DNA of 64,000 nucleotides from NCBI GenBank assembly GCA_017849615.1, contig JAFIGS010000029.1, positions 38,954-102,953 on the forward strand. Reading direction: 5' to 3'. Both the position numbers and the translations under genes were made by a program. Of the stretch, positions 30,612 through 40,563 are shown piece after piece. Source of the stretch: Pseudolabrys sp. (GTDB lineage Bacteria > Pseudomonadota > Alphaproteobacteria > Rhizobiales > Xanthobacteraceae). How positions within the stretch are numbered: the stretch's first letter is position 1; every line of letters begins with the position of its first letter. The notes under the pieces were generated by a model, which did not search any database, was not told the DNA's origin, and saw only the letters and a list, made by a program, of their open reading frames with translations.

Positions 30612-31043
30612 ATGACAGACGTCGTCCCCCATTCCACGAATGCCGATCCGCGGAGCTGGTATCAGCAGCAGCAGGATCGCGCCCGGCAGGAGCGCGAAGC
30701 CCGCCTCGCCGCGACGCCCGAAGGTCAGGCGCGCGCCCGCATCCAGGCGATCGCCGCCAAGGTGCTGGACCGCGCCGAAGCCCTGCTCGATCGCCTGCCG
30801 TCAACGCAGCAAGCGCCGACGCCGGCCGCCGCGTTGCCGCTCGATGCAACGCGGCGCCAGCTCGCGCACATCGTGCGCGCGCCGCAGTTCTGCTCGCGCA
30901 AGATCTGCCGCCGCACCCACGCCTGCTGCGGCGAGCCCAAGCAATGCCTGTCGATGTTCCTGCCGCTCTTGCCGCCGGAAAAGGTGGCCGAACTGCTGCT
31001 CGATGCGCGCAAGACGCGCCGCGGCCGGGCGCGTCCGCGCTAG
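30612..31043 (+). CDS. Cysteine-cluster hypothetical protein
   Basis: A 143-residue protein starting after AGGAG. The N-terminal half is Arg/Gln/Ala-rich helix (QQQQDRARQEREARLAA), and a cluster of five cysteines follows in FCSRKICRRTHACCGEPKQC near residues 95-115, then a helical end (PLLPPEKVAELLLDARKTRR). The cysteine cluster looks like a small metal site, though not one I can name. It seems to be a conserved rhizobial protein. Its end overlaps the convergent lipoprotein gene by four bases. Confidence 0.7.
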   Translation: MTDVVPHSTNADPRSWYQQQQDRARQEREARLAATPEGQARARIQAIAAKVLDRAEALLDRLPSTQQAPTPAAALPLDATRRQLAHIVRAPQFCSRKICRRTHACCGEPKQCLSMFLPLLPPEKVAELLLDARKTRRGRARPR

Positions 31044-31531
31044 TGCAACGACGTCAGGAATTGTCGGATGCTGTCCTGGATGGCACGCTCATTGGCGATG
31101 CGCAGGCGATCGACCGCGATCGGCGAGTCTGCAAAGGTCGCCTTGCCTTCGCTGCGGATCGGATAGGTCGCATTCGTTCCCGGCCCGGACACCTTGTAGG
31201 TCACCACCGCCGCGACATTGAGATCGAGGCCGATGAGCGGCTGGTCGAGATTCTTGATCTCGGCGTCGATGAAATACTTGCCGCCGCCCGGTGCCAGATA
31301 ATTGTTGGCGCGCAGGCTCGCCTCCAGCGCCTCCTTCAGCGGCTCGTTGCCGACGCCCGGCTGCGTCAGCACATTCATCATTGCGCCGCCCGTCACCGCG
31401 CGCACCTCCATCGCATTGCGATATTTTGGCAGCGCGTTGCCGACTGCTCCGACCGTCATGCCTTGCGGCGTCGCGCAGGCAGCCACCATCGCAGCCAGCG
31501 CAAGCGCCAGCGCCGTCCGCAGAAATGTCAT
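31040..31531 (-). CDS. Putative lipoprotein
   Basis: The ATG at 31531 is preceded by GGGAAGGGGGG and gives a 163-residue protein with a lipoprotein signal peptide (FLRTALALALAAMVAAC) whose Cys17 or so is the lipid site. The mature part has alternating beta and helix (ITG-free, for example YFIDAEIKNLDQPLIGLDLN) and a C-terminal helix (ANERAIQDSIRQFLTSL). Probably attached to the outer or inner membrane on the periplasmic side. Function unknown. It sits between a Cys-rich gene and the deacetylase. Confidence 0.75.
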   Translation of the reverse strand: MTFLRTALALALAAMVAACATPQGMTVGAVGNALPKYRNAMEVRAVTGGAMMNVLTQPGVGNEPLKEALEASLRANNYLAPGGGKYFIDAEIKNLDQPLIGLDLNVAAVVTYKVSGPGTNATYPIRSEGKATFADSPIAVDRLRIANERAIQDSIRQFLTSLH

Positions 31532-31624
31532 GTGAAGCCCCCTTCCCCAATTACCTTCGGTTGTAACCGGGAACACTTCGCGCCGCAACGGGGCTCTCGT
31601 TCGCGGCTGCTTCTCGCCCGCGCA

Positions 31625-32677
31625 TCACGCCGCGTTGACGCGGCGGAAGCCGTTCCACAGCGCGGTGCCGGCGCCGGACATCAGCACTTTCAGATAGCGC
31701 TGCTGCTGGAATTCGCCGTTCACCGAAATGCGCGGCAGCGCCATCAGGTGGTCGCCATGAGCCTTGAACAGCACACCCGGCCGCGTCGTCACCGCGGTCT
31801 TGAACCCGAGTTCAGCGGCGATGTTGAATTCGCGCGGGCCCGCGGAGGTCGGGTCGCCTACCGGATAGGCCAGATGCTCCGGCCGTTTGCCGAGCGCGGC
31901 CTCGATCACGGCTCTACTCTGCTCCATCTCGGCGCGCACCGCCTCGTCGGACGGCACCTTCTTGAGCATCGGATGCGACACGGTATGCGCGCCGATCGTC
32001 ACCAGCGGGTCGTCCGCCATCTGCGCGATTTCCTGCCAGTCCATGCATTCGTCTTCGCAGATCGCCGGAATATCGACATGATAGGTCGCGCACAGGTCGC
32101 GGATCAGGCGGCGCACCTCCTGCTCGGTCTTCATGCTGCGCAGATAGCCGTAGATGGCGTCGTACAGTTCGCGCTTCTCGCGGGTGCTGCGCGCGTCGAA
32201 GAACTTCTCCTCGCCGTTGACGGTGAGGCCGATGCGCGTGTTGCGCGCCACCACCTGCTCCAGCGCCACCCACCACAATTCGCCGAGCCGGTCGGGAAAG
32301 CTGGTCGGGATATAGAGCGTGTACGGCATCTCGTATTGCTGCAGCAGCGGATGCGCCCAGCGCAGGTTGTCCTTGTAGCCGTCGTCGAAGGTGATGCAGA
32401 CGAAGCGGCGGCCGAAGTCGCGCTCGACAAAGCGGCGGTGCATCTCGTCCAGCGAGATGACGTCGATGCGGCGGCGCTTGAGCCGGCGCAGCAGGCTTTC
32501 GAAGAACACCGGCGTGATTTCCAGCAGCCGGTTCGGCTGGAAGGCATCGTTGCGCGGCGGGCGCACGTGATGCAGCATCAGGATACAGCCGACGCCGCCG
32601 ACCACCGGCCGCATCCAGTGATGCATGCCGGTGAAATACAGGCCTTCCAGCGCCGTCCTGATAATCGTCTTCTTCAT
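31625..32677 (-). CDS. Polysaccharide deacetylase family protein (NodB-like)
   Basis: A 350-residue carbohydrate esterase family 4 protein. The NodB motif 1 is FVCITFDDGYKDN, and motif 2 is TIGAHTVSHPMLKK; the later YPVGDPTSAG and TAVTTRPGVL are also family-like. It removes acetyl groups from N- or O-acetylated glycans. An alternative start (MVNMKK) lies nine bases upstream; the shorter start is used here. It is divergent from a FemAB-like acetyltransferase and belongs to the exopolysaccharide locus. Confidence 0.88.
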   Translation of the reverse strand: MKKTIIRTALEGLYFTGMHHWMRPVVGGVGCILMLHHVRPPRNDAFQPNRLLEITPVFFESLLRRLKRRRIDVISLDEMHRRFVERDFGRRFVCITFDDGYKDNLRWAHPLLQQYEMPYTLYIPTSFPDRLGELWWVALEQVVARNTRIGLTVNGEEKFFDARSTREKRELYDAIYGYLRSMKTEQEVRRLIRDLCATYHVDIPAICEDECMDWQEIAQMADDPLVTIGAHTVSHPMLKKVPSDEAVRAEMEQSRAVIEAALGKRPEHLAYPVGDPTSAGPREFNIAAELGFKTAVTTRPGVLFKAHGDHLMALPRISVNGEFQQQRYLKVLMSGAGTALWNGFRRVNAA

Positions 32678-32818
32678 GTTAACCATGCCGCGCGGACGGG
32701 AACCCGGAATCCCCTGTGGGCCGTGCGTGTCGAGCAATATTCCAACTCTTTATTGAGAAATCCCTGCGACGGTCGGTCCCACGCTTCCGACCCCTGGTTT
32801 TGCCGCAGGTTCGTTCGA

Positions 32819-34057
32819 ATGACGCTCGCCACCCTCGCCCGCTCTCCGGTCACCCGTGAGGCTCCGCCCGCGCCGCAAGACTCGTCCCTTGTTGCGCCGC
32901 GCGTCGCCCGGGTCGAGATCGTTCGCGACATGGCGGCGGCGAAGCCGCACTGGCTGGCGCTCGAGCAAGCCGGCTGCTTCATGACGCCGTATCAGGCGTT
33001 CGATTTCCTCGATCTGTGGCAGCGCCATATCGGCGCCGGCGAAGGCGTTACGCCGTGTATTCTCATCGGCTTCGATGACGCCGGCGCGCCGCTGTTCTTG
33101 CTGCCGCTCGGCCGCCGCGCGGCGGCCGGCCTCAAGGTCATCGAATTCCTCGGCGGCAAGCATTCCAATTTCAACATGGGCCTGTGGCGTGCCGATTATC
33201 TGGCCGCCGTCACGGCGGACGACCTGCGTGCCGTGTTCGCGCATCTCTCAGGCGAGGCCGATGTCGTCTCGCTCGGCAACCAGCCTTTGATGTGGGCCGG
33301 CCGCGACAATCCGCTGGCGCTGCTGCCGCACCAGGCCTCGCCCAGTTTCGGCTTCTCCGGCCCGCTGCAGGCCGATTTCGAGGCGCTGTTCGATGCCCGC
33401 ACCAGCGCCATCGGCCGCCGCAAGATGCGCAAGAAGGAGCGCACGCTCGCCGGCGTCGGCGAAGTCACCTTCGCCCGCGCCGCCACCGAGGCCGACATCC
33501 GCCGCGTCGCCGAGGATTTCTTCACCCAGAAGAGCGCGCGCATGCGCGCCATCGGCCTGCCGGATGTGTTCGCCGCGCAGGATGTGCGCGATTTCGTCAG
33601 CGCCGGCGCGCTCACCCCCACCGCCGCCGGCTCCCGCCTGATCGAGCTCTATACCCTGTCGGTCGGCGATACGATCGTCGCCACCATGGGCGGCGTCTGC
33701 GCCGACGGCCGCTTCAGCGCCATGTTCTCGTCGATCATTCACGATCGCTTCAAGACCGAAAGCCCCGGCGAACAATTGCTGGTGCGCGTGGTGCGCGATT
33801 GCTGCGAGCGCGGCCTGCATACGTTCGATCTCGGCGTCGGCGAGGCGAACTACAAGTCGATGTTCTGCGATCCCGACCCGATGTTCGACAGCGATTGGCC
33901 GCTCACCGCCAAGGGCCGCGCCTTCGCGCTCATGCATCGCGGCTTCGCCGCCGCCAAGCGCGCGGTAAAGCAGAACCCGGCCTTGTGGAATGTCATCGTC
34001 GCGGCGCGGCGCATCAAGGCGCGGCTGACCAACAACAGCAAGAGCGAGGCCGCCTAG
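32819..34057 (+). CDS. FemAB/BioF2-like acetyltransferase (GNAT fold)
   Basis: A 412-residue soluble enzyme of the Acetyltransf_6 group. The first domain contains FLLPLGRRAAAGLKVIEFLG; the second has RRKMRKKERTLA, then RLIELYTLSVGDTIVATMGG, and ends with HTFDLGVGEANYKSMFCDPD, the standard end signature of this family. In EPS clusters such proteins add acyl or aminoacyl decorations to polysaccharides; which one is unknown. The start at 32819 gives a disordered Pro/Ala-rich lead of about 30 residues. Divergent from the deacetylase. Confidence 0.82.
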   Translation: MTLATLARSPVTREAPPAPQDSSLVAPRVARVEIVRDMAAAKPHWLALEQAGCFMTPYQAFDFLDLWQRHIGAGEGVTPCILIGFDDAGAPLFLLPLGRRAAAGLKVIEFLGGKHSNFNMGLWRADYLAAVTADDLRAVFAHLSGEADVVSLGNQPLMWAGRDNPLALLPHQASPSFGFSGPLQADFEALFDARTSAIGRRKMRKKERTLAGVGEVTFARAATEADIRRVAEDFFTQKSARMRAIGLPDVFAAQDVRDFVSAGALTPTAAGSRLIELYTLSVGDTIVATMGGVCADGRFSAMFSSIIHDRFKTESPGEQLLVRVVRDCCERGLHTFDLGVGEANYKSMFCDPDPMFDSDWPLTAKGRAFALMHRGFAAAKRAVKQNPALWNVIVAARRIKARLTNNSKSEAA

Positions 34058-36294
34058 GCGGCGCTGCTCTCGGTCGCGCCGGCGAGCAGCATCACGTCGC
34101 CATAGCCGGACATCGCCAGGCGCTCGCGGGCGCTGCGGGTCTGGGCGGCCACCGGGTCCGCCGCCACCAGCACCGAGCGCTGCGCCAGCGCGGCGAAATA
34201 CTCGACCGGCACATCCGCCACCGACCCCATATCGATGACGATGAAGTTGTAGCTCTGCGCCAGCGCATCGACGATGGTGGCAAGATAAGGCGACGCCATC
34301 AGCGCCGCGGCGTCGTTGCCGACATTGCCGGTGGCGACGATGTGCACCTGCGAATACTGGTCGCGCGTGATGATGTCGCCGAAGCCGGCCTGCCCGCGCA
34401 CCAGTTCGGCAATGCCGGGCGCATTCGGATCGGTGGAGATCACCGACAGGTTCGGCGCATTGAAGGCGAAGTCGAGCAGCACCACATTGGCGCCTTCGGC
34501 CAGCGCCCGTGCCAGGGTGATGGCGGCATAGGTGGTCCCGGCGTTGCGGGCGGTGCCGGCGATGGTGACGCGGCGGCCCGCCTCGCCCGAGGCGCGCAAG
34601 CTCTGCGCGATCTGCTCGATGCTGCTTACCGGCAGCGGCGGCACTACCGCGAAGCTGGGCGGTTGCGCCGCCGCGAATGACGGCGGCGCCATCGCCGGGC
34701 TCAGCGGCGGCGCCGCCACATAGGGCATCGGCGCCGGCATGCGCGACACCGGCAGCGGCGCATGCGGATCGGCGAACGCCGGCTGCGCCATGCCGTAGCG
34801 GGCCGCCGGCGCCCCCGGGGAGGCCAGCAGCGCGCCGGTGACCACAAAACCGGACGACAGGATCAATCCCGCCAGCGCCGCGATCACGATCGTCGGCAGC
34901 TTCTTCGGATAGGTCGGCTTGATGGCGGGCGTTGCGCGCGAAATGATGCGCGCTTCGGGCGGCGAGGCGTTGATGTTGTCGCGCGCCGAAGCCTCGCTGT
35001 ACTTCACCAGATAGGATTCGAGCAGATCGCGCTGCGATTTGGCGTCACGTTCCAGCGCACGCAATTGCACGTCCTGCTCGTTGGTAGTCGAGGCCACCTG
35101 CTTGACCTGATCGAGGCTGGCGGTGAGCGCGGCAAGGCGATCCGACGCAACCCTCGCATCGTTGTCGAGTTGACGGGCGAGACGCTCGGCCTCGACACGC
35201 TTGGCGCGCTCGATCTCGGCGATCTGCGCCCGCAATTCCTTGATGCGCGGATGCTGGTCGAGCAGCGTCGTCGATTGCTCGGCAAGCTGCGCGCGCAACG
35301 CCGAGCCCTGATCGGTCAGGCGGCGCATCGATTCCGAATTGGCAATATCGGAGGAGTCGATCGGCTGGCCCGATCGCACCAGCTCGCGCAGTTGCTTGGC
35401 GCGGGCCTCGAGATCGGCTTTCTGGCCCCGCGCCGCGGCAATCTGCGAGTTGATTTCGGTGAGCTGCTGGTTCGGCAGCGAGGTGTTGTTGGTGCCCACG
35501 AACAGATTGGACCTGGAGCGATAATCCTCGACCTTGGCCTCGGCGTCGGCAACCTTCACCCGCAGCCGCTCGATCTCGCTGGCCAGCCACGTGCTGGCCG
35601 CCTTGGTCTGATCGGTCCGCGCCGAGCGCTGTGAGGCGAGATAGGCGTCTGCGATCGAATTGGCCACGCGGGCGGCAAGTTCGGGGCTGGCCGACGAAAA
35701 ATCGACGGCAATGACCCGCGACTTCTCGATCGCGTAGGCATTGATACGGTCGTAATAGGCGGCGAGCGTCCGCTCATCCTGCGTCATCACAGAATAGTCG
35801 CGGCCGAGCCCGATCAAGCCGAGCAAGGCCTGGCTCAACGAATGGCCGCCGACCGCCGGATCGAACTCGGGGCTCTGGCCGAGATTTTCCTTCTTGATGA
35901 CTTCGCGGGCGACGTCACGCGACAGCACGAGCTGGATCTGGCTGGTCACCGCCTGCTCATCGATGGTGCCGCGGTCGGTCTGCGCCTTGTCGGCGTCAGC
36001 GCGCATAAACACGTTTTCGCGGCTCTCGAGCAGGAGCTTGGTCTCGGACTGGTAGCGCGGCGTCACGGCGTTGACGACAAGGAACGCGGCCGCGGTGGCG
36101 AGCAGCGTCACGCCGAAGATCATGGTCTTCTTCGCCCACAGGGCATGGCCGATGCTGCGCAGGTCCGGCTCGCCGCCGAAATCGGTCATGGCCGGCGCCG
36201 GCATTGGTGCAGGCATCGGTCGGGCCACCGGAATCGGTGCGAGAGCGGGCGCCCCTTTTGGCGCGGCGGCTTTCGACTTCTTACGAAAAAACAT
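34054..36294 (-). CDS. GumC/ExoP-like polysaccharide chain-length protein with degenerate kinase domain
   Basis: A 746-residue inner-membrane protein. After a Pro-rich start and TIFGVTLLATAAAFLVVNAV (first helix), a Wzz periplasmic domain with long coiled coils (about 100-440) leads to a second helix near PTIVIAALAGLILSSG. A C-terminal cytoplasmic P-loop-like domain follows, but Walker A reads GTARNAGTT (580-588) without the Lys, Walker A' is VVLLDFAFNAP and Walker B FIVIDMGS. There is no tyrosine-rich tail. It likely controls polymer length without kinase activity. Stop overlaps the convergent acetyltransferase stop. Confidence 0.88.
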   Translation of the reverse strand: MFFRKKSKAAAPKGAPALAPIPVARPMPAPMPAPAMTDFGGEPDLRSIGHALWAKKTMIFGVTLLATAAAFLVVNAVTPRYQSETKLLLESRENVFMRADADKAQTDRGTIDEQAVTSQIQLVLSRDVAREVIKKENLGQSPEFDPAVGGHSLSQALLGLIGLGRDYSVMTQDERTLAAYYDRINAYAIEKSRVIAVDFSSASPELAARVANSIADAYLASQRSARTDQTKAASTWLASEIERLRVKVADAEAKVEDYRSRSNLFVGTNNTSLPNQQLTEINSQIAAARGQKADLEARAKQLRELVRSGQPIDSSDIANSESMRRLTDQGSALRAQLAEQSTTLLDQHPRIKELRAQIAEIERAKRVEAERLARQLDNDARVASDRLAALTASLDQVKQVASTTNEQDVQLRALERDAKSQRDLLESYLVKYSEASARDNINASPPEARIISRATPAIKPTYPKKLPTIVIAALAGLILSSGFVVTGALLASPGAPAARYGMAQPAFADPHAPLPVSRMPAPMPYVAAPPLSPAMAPPSFAAAQPPSFAVVPPLPVSSIEQIAQSLRASGEAGRRVTIAGTARNAGTTYAAITLARALAEGANVVLLDFAFNAPNLSVISTDPNAPGIAELVRGQAGFGDIITRDQYSQVHIVATGNVGNDAAALMASPYLATIVDALAQSYNFIVIDMGSVADVPVEYFAALAQRSVLVAADPVAAQTRSARERLAMSGYGDVMLLAGATESSAA

Positions 36295-36453
36295 GGCGAC
36301 TCCAACACACGACTCTTCCGAGCGGCGCCGTTCATCTGACCCGATTATGGTTGCCGCCGCGTTAATCGGGCTCGCCGCCGAGGTTCCCGTCGGAAGGTTT
36401 TGTTAACCGCGCCGCCGCTTAATCGGTCCACACTTCGACTCGGAAGACGGACA

Positions 36454-37590
36454 ATGGCGCCGCTGAACATTCTCCATGTCTTCCGAACCCCGGTCGGCGG
36501 CCTGTTCCGCCATGTCATGGATCTGGCGCGGGCCCAGGCCGAGCGCGGCCACCGCGTCGGCCTGATCGCCGACAGCACCACGGGCGGCGAGCGCGCCGCA
36601 GCGGCGCTCGCCGCGATCGCACCACTGATGGCCCATGGCATCACCCGCATCCCGATGAGCCGGCAGGTCGGCCCCGGTGACTGGAAGCCGGTTCTGCACA
36701 CCATGCGCCGCGCCGCGGCCGTGCAAGCCGACGTGCTGCACGGCCACGGCGCCAAGGGCGGCGCCTATGCCCGCCTCGCGCTCGGCAACCGCCGTGCCAT
36801 CCGGGTCTATACGCCGCATGGCGGCAGCCTGTGGTTCTCGAAGGATACGCTGAAGGGCAAGATCTACCTCGGCTCCGAAAAGCTGTTCATGAGGCGCAGC
36901 GACCTGCTGCTCTACGAAAGCCAGTTCAGCGCCGACGCCTCGCGCGCGAATATTGGCGAGCCCGCTTGCCTCGTCCGCGTCGTTCATAACGGCTTGTCTC
37001 GCGCCGAATTCCAGCCCGTCATGCCCGCTCCTGATGCCACCGACATCGTGTTTGTCGGCGAGTTGCGCGAGCTCAAGGGCGTCGACCTGCTGATCGATGC
37101 CATCGCGACGCTACGCCGCAAGGGCCGCCCGCTGACCGCGACCCTGGTCGGCGACGGCCCGGATCGGGATGCCTTCATTGCCCAGGCGGCGCAGGCCGGT
37201 CTGGGCAACGCCATCAAATTCCCGGGCGCCATGAACGCGCGGCAGGCCTTCTCGCTCGGCCGCCTGATGGTGGTGCCGTCGCGGGCGGAATCGCTGCCCT
37301 ACATCGTCCTCGAATCCATTGCTGCACAGATGCCGCTGATCACGACCCGGGTGGGTGGCATTCCCGAGATTTATGGCCCTCTGGCCGATGAGTTGATCAC
37401 CCCGAACAGCGTCGATGACCTCGTCGCCGCCATTGCCGATACCCTGGATCATCCCGAGCGGCTCGCCCGGCGAATGCGGACCTTGAATGAGCGGGTGGCC
37501 ACGTTGTTCTCGATCGATGCCATGGTCGACGGCGTCCTCGATGGTTACCGGGCCGCGCTCGACAAGGCCGCGAAAGAAGGGCGCCGTTAA
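36454..37590 (+). CDS. GT4-type glycosyltransferase
   Basis: A 378-residue GT-B-fold retaining glycosyltransferase. N-terminal domain: ILHVFRTPVGGLFRHV and YTPHGGSLWFSK. C-terminal domain: IVFVGELRELKGVDLLIDA, ATLVGDGPDRDAF and VPSRAESLPYIVLESIAA, which includes the conserved E-x7-E motif in modified form. It transfers a sugar from a nucleotide donor to the growing lipid-linked repeat unit on the cytoplasmic face. Start at 36454 is the ATG before APLNILHVF; it is divergent from the chain-length gene. Confidence 0.92.
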   Translation: MAPLNILHVFRTPVGGLFRHVMDLARAQAERGHRVGLIADSTTGGERAAAALAAIAPLMAHGITRIPMSRQVGPGDWKPVLHTMRRAAAVQADVLHGHGAKGGAYARLALGNRRAIRVYTPHGGSLWFSKDTLKGKIYLGSEKLFMRRSDLLLYESQFSADASRANIGEPACLVRVVHNGLSRAEFQPVMPAPDATDIVFVGELRELKGVDLLIDAIATLRRKGRPLTATLVGDGPDRDAFIAQAAQAGLGNAIKFPGAMNARQAFSLGRLMVVPSRAESLPYIVLESIAAQMPLITTRVGGIPEIYGPLADELITPNSVDDLVAAIADTLDHPERLARRMRTLNERVATLFSIDAMVDGVLDGYRAALDKAAKEGRR

Positions 37591-37705
37591 CGACTTTTCA
37601 GAAGCGCCGCTAAACCTTTCTTGAGAGTCTTTCCCTAGATATTTAAGCGCATTTACCAATTCGGCGGCCTCGGTCAGTCCGGCCGTCTCAGTATGGCGTA
37701 CCGAA

Positions 37706-39259
37706 ATGCTCGACTCCGAATCCCGACCCGCCCTCAATGCGGCCGGTACCGGCGCTGCCGCGGTGCTCGACCGCTTGCGCGAAGGTCCGCGAAGCGACGC
37801 GGCCCCGCGCACCTTGTCGCCGATGGCCCGCGCCATCATCGACAAGCCGATTGCGGCGCCGATATCGCCCATCGTGCTCGCCGGCGCGGTTCGACTTGTC
37901 GAATTTGCCTTAATGGTCGTGATCGGCATGGCGGTGTTCGCCGCCTACATCTCGCCGATCCGGGACGTCGCGCTTTACGGCGTTGCAGTGCTCGTGATCG
38001 CCACGCTGGCCACCCTCGCCTTCCAGATCGCGGATATCTACCAGGTCCACGCCTTTCGCGGGCACGAGAAGCAATACATGCGCATGGCCTCGGCGTGGTC
38101 GGTTGTGTTCCTGATCGCCATCGGTGCCTCGTTCTTCCTCAAGGCCGGCGACCTGTATTCGCGCGTCTGGCTCGGCAGCTATTATGTCACCGGTCTTCTG
38201 GCGCTCGTCGTGTCGCGCAAGACCCTCTACTACATTGTCCGCCGCTGGACCCGCGAAGGCCGGTTGACACGCCGCACGGTCATTGTCGGCGCCGGCGAAG
38301 CCGGCGAACGCATCATCGAGGAATTGCGCCGGCAGAAAGACACCGGTATCGAACTGATCGGCGTTTTCGACGATCGCGGCGACCGCGGCGGCGACGAATG
38401 CGCGGGCCTTGCCAAGCTCGGCACCGTTGACGACCTTGTCGAGTTCGGCCGCAACAGCCGCGTCGATCTCGTGATCTTCTCGCTGCCGATCACCGCGGAA
38501 AACCGCATCCTGCATATGCTGCGCAAGCTGTGGGTGCTGCCGCTCGACATTCGCCTGTCCGCTCACACCAACAAGCTGCAGTTCCGGCCGCGCTCCTATT
38601 CCTACATTGGCAAGATTCCCGTCATCGACGTGTTCGACCGGCCGATCGCCGACTGGGACGTCGTGATGAAGTGGCTGTTCGACAAGGTCATCGGGACGCT
38701 GGCGCTGATCGCGCTGTCGCCAGTGCTGCTGGTCACCGCCATCGCCATCAAGCTCGACAGCAAGGGGCCGGTGATCTTCCGGCAGAAACGCTACGGCTTC
38801 AACAATGACCTGATCGAGGTCTACAAATTCCGCTCGATGTACACCGACAGGACCGACGCCACGGCGGCGAAGCTGGTCACCAAGGACGATCCGCGCGTCA
38901 CCAAGGTCGGCCGTTTCATCCGCAAGACCAGCATCGACGAGCTGCCGCAACTGTTCAACGTGGTGTTCAAGGGCAACCTGTCGCTGGTCGGCCCGCGCCC
39001 GCATGCGGTGAACGCCAAGGCCGAAGCGAAGCTCTACGCCGACGCCGTTGACGGCTATTTCGCCCGCCACCGCGTCAAGCCCGGCATCACCGGCTGGGCG
39101 CAGATCAACGGCTGGCGCGGCGAGACCGATACGCACGAGAAGATCCAGGCCCGCGTCGAGCACGACCTCTACTACATCGAGAACTGGTCGCTGCTGCTCG
39201 ACCTGTCCATCCTGTTGCGCACGCCGGTTTCGCTGCTCAAGACCGAGAACGCATATTGA
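37706..39259 (+). CDS. Undecaprenyl-phosphate glycosylphosphotransferase (EPS initiation)
   Basis: A 517-residue membrane enzyme that starts EPS assembly by moving a sugar phosphate onto undecaprenyl phosphate. Four or five N-terminal helices (about 50-180) are followed by a Rossmann-like CoA-binding domain ([17 protein letters not shown], about 190-300) and a C-terminal Bac_transf domain: [55 protein letters not shown] and [10 protein letters not shown]. ExoY/WcaJ/GumD type; the sugar is not predictable. Ends overlapping the next gene's possible TTG start. Confidence 0.94.
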   Translation: MLDSESRPALNAAGTGAAAVLDRLREGPRSDAAPRTLSPMARAIIDKPIAAPISPIVLAGAVRLVEFALMVVIGMAVFAAYISPIRDVALYGVAVLVIATLATLAFQIADIYQVHAFRGHEKQYMRMASAWSVVFLIAIGASFFLKAGDLYSRVWLGSYYVTGLLALVVSRKTLYYIVRRWTREGRLTRRTVIVGAGEAGERIIEELRRQKDTGIELIGVFDDRGDRGGDECAGLAKLGTVDDLVEFGRNSRVDLVIFSLPITAENRILHMLRKLWVLPLDIRLSAHTNKLQFRPRSYSYIGKIPVIDVFDRPIADWDVVMKWLFDKVIGTLALIALSPVLLVTAIAIKLDSKGPVIFRQKRYGFNNDLIEVYKFRSMYTDRTDATAAKLVTKDDPRVTKVGRFIRKTSIDELPQLFNVVFKGNLSLVGPRPHAVNAKAEAKLYADAVDGYFARHRVKPGITGWAQINGWRGETDTHEKIQARVEHDLYYIENWSLLLDLSILLRTPVSLLKTENAY

Positions 39260-39273
39260 TCAGCGCCGGCGAT

Positions 39274-40548
39274 ATGGCGCCGCGCGGCTACGTGCCGCCG
39301 ATGGCGCCGGCCTGGCCGGCAGGCGGCCACGCCGCGCCGATCGCCAAGGCATCGTTTCGCGAACGCCTGCTGACGGTGGTCCTGTTCGCGGCCCTCGCAT
39401 CGAGCTGCATCGCATTCATCGAGCCGTCGCCGCACGACGCGGTGATGGGCCTGCTGGGTATCGCCGCGCTCGCCGCAGGCGTGCAGTTTCATCGCCTTTT
39501 GCTGATCCCGTTCACGCTGCTGGTCGTCTGGAATTTCTTCGGCCTGCTGACGTTGTTCAACGTCCCGGACCAGCAGGTCACGGTGCAATACGCGGCGACC
39601 TCGGTTTATCTCGCCGTTGCCGCGCTCATCTTTGCGCTCGTCGTTTCGGGCAACACCATGCCGCGCATGAGAGCGCTGGAGGCGGGCTACGTGCTGGCCG
39701 CTCTGATTTCGGCACTGTGCGGCATCGCCGGTTATTTCCATCTCGTGCCCGGCGCCGCCATGTTCACGCTCTACGACCGCGCCATGGGCATGTTCAAGGA
39801 TCCGAACGTCTACGGCCCGTTCCTGATCCTGCCGCTCCTGTTTCTGCTGCAACGGATGATCGTGAAGCGGATCGACTTCATCGGCATGGGCCTTGCCGGC
39901 GTCATCATGTTCGGCCTGCTGCTCGGCTTTTCGCGCGGCTCGTGGTTCGCCTTCGCGGTCGGCCTGGCAGTCACCATTGCGCTCAGCTTTCTCACCGCGC
40001 CGACGCCGCGCGTGCGCCTGCGCATTCTCGGCCTGAGCATCGCCGGCCTTACGGCGCTGGCGGTGTTGCTGGTGCTGCTGCTGACGACGACGTCGCTGGG
40101 CAGCATGTTCACCCAGCGCGCTCAGCTCATTCAGAGCTATGACGTCGGCACCGGCGGCCGCTTCGTGCTTCAGCAACTCGCCATCGGCTCGGTGCTCGAA
40201 TTCCCGAACGGCATGGGCCCGTTCGAGTTCTCGCGCGTCTTCGGCCTGCAGCAGCACAACGTCTACCTGCAGGCGTTTCTGGTCTACGGCTGGGGCGGCG
40301 GCTTCGCCTATGTCCTGCTGGTGCTGACGACCTTGTGGATCGGCTTCGCCAGCGCGCTCAAGCGTACGCCGTGGCAGGGCTACGCCATCGCCACCATTGG
40401 AACCTTCTTCGGCATCGTGCTGGAAGGCTTCATCATCGATACCGACCACTGGCGCAGCTATTTCCTGCTGCTGGGCGTGATCTGGGGCCTGGCGGCGGCA
40501 ACCCGCGCGGCCGCGACGGGGCCGACGGGTCACCGCTCAACGCCTTGA
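39274..40548 (+). CDS. O-antigen ligase/Wzy-type polymerase family membrane protein
   Basis: A protein of about 424 residues with at least ten hydrophobic segments. The family pattern is seen in FKDPNVYGPFLILPLLFLL, LGFSRGSWFAFAVGL (the conserved S-R-G-S/T) and the periplasmic loop containing NGMGPFEF and QQHNVYLQAFLVYG. Such proteins polymerise or ligate lipid-linked repeat units. The ATG at 39274 is used; a TTG at 39256 overlapping the upstream stop would allow translational coupling and add six residues. Confidence 0.82.
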   Translation: MAPRGYVPPMAPAWPAGGHAAPIAKASFRERLLTVVLFAALASSCIAFIEPSPHDAVMGLLGIAALAAGVQFHRLLLIPFTLLVVWNFFGLLTLFNVPDQQVTVQYAATSVYLAVAALIFALVVSGNTMPRMRALEAGYVLAALISALCGIAGYFHLVPGAAMFTLYDRAMGMFKDPNVYGPFLILPLLFLLQRMIVKRIDFIGMGLAGVIMFGLLLGFSRGSWFAFAVGLAVTIALSFLTAPTPRVRLRILGLSIAGLTALAVLLVLLLTTTSLGSMFTQRAQLIQSYDVGTGGRFVLQQLAIGSVLEFPNGMGPFEFSRVFGLQQHNVYLQAFLVYGWGGGFAYVLLVLTTLWIGFASALKRTPWQGYAIATIGTFFGIVLEGFIIDTDHWRSYFLLLGVIWGLAAATRAAATGPTGHRSTP

Positions 40549-40563
40549 TATCTTTGAGTAAAA

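Noticed and set aside
30371-32818. Upstream in-frame extension of the acetyltransferase gene
   Set aside because: It would run through four other genes or gaps on both strands; acetyltransferase character begins only at 32819.
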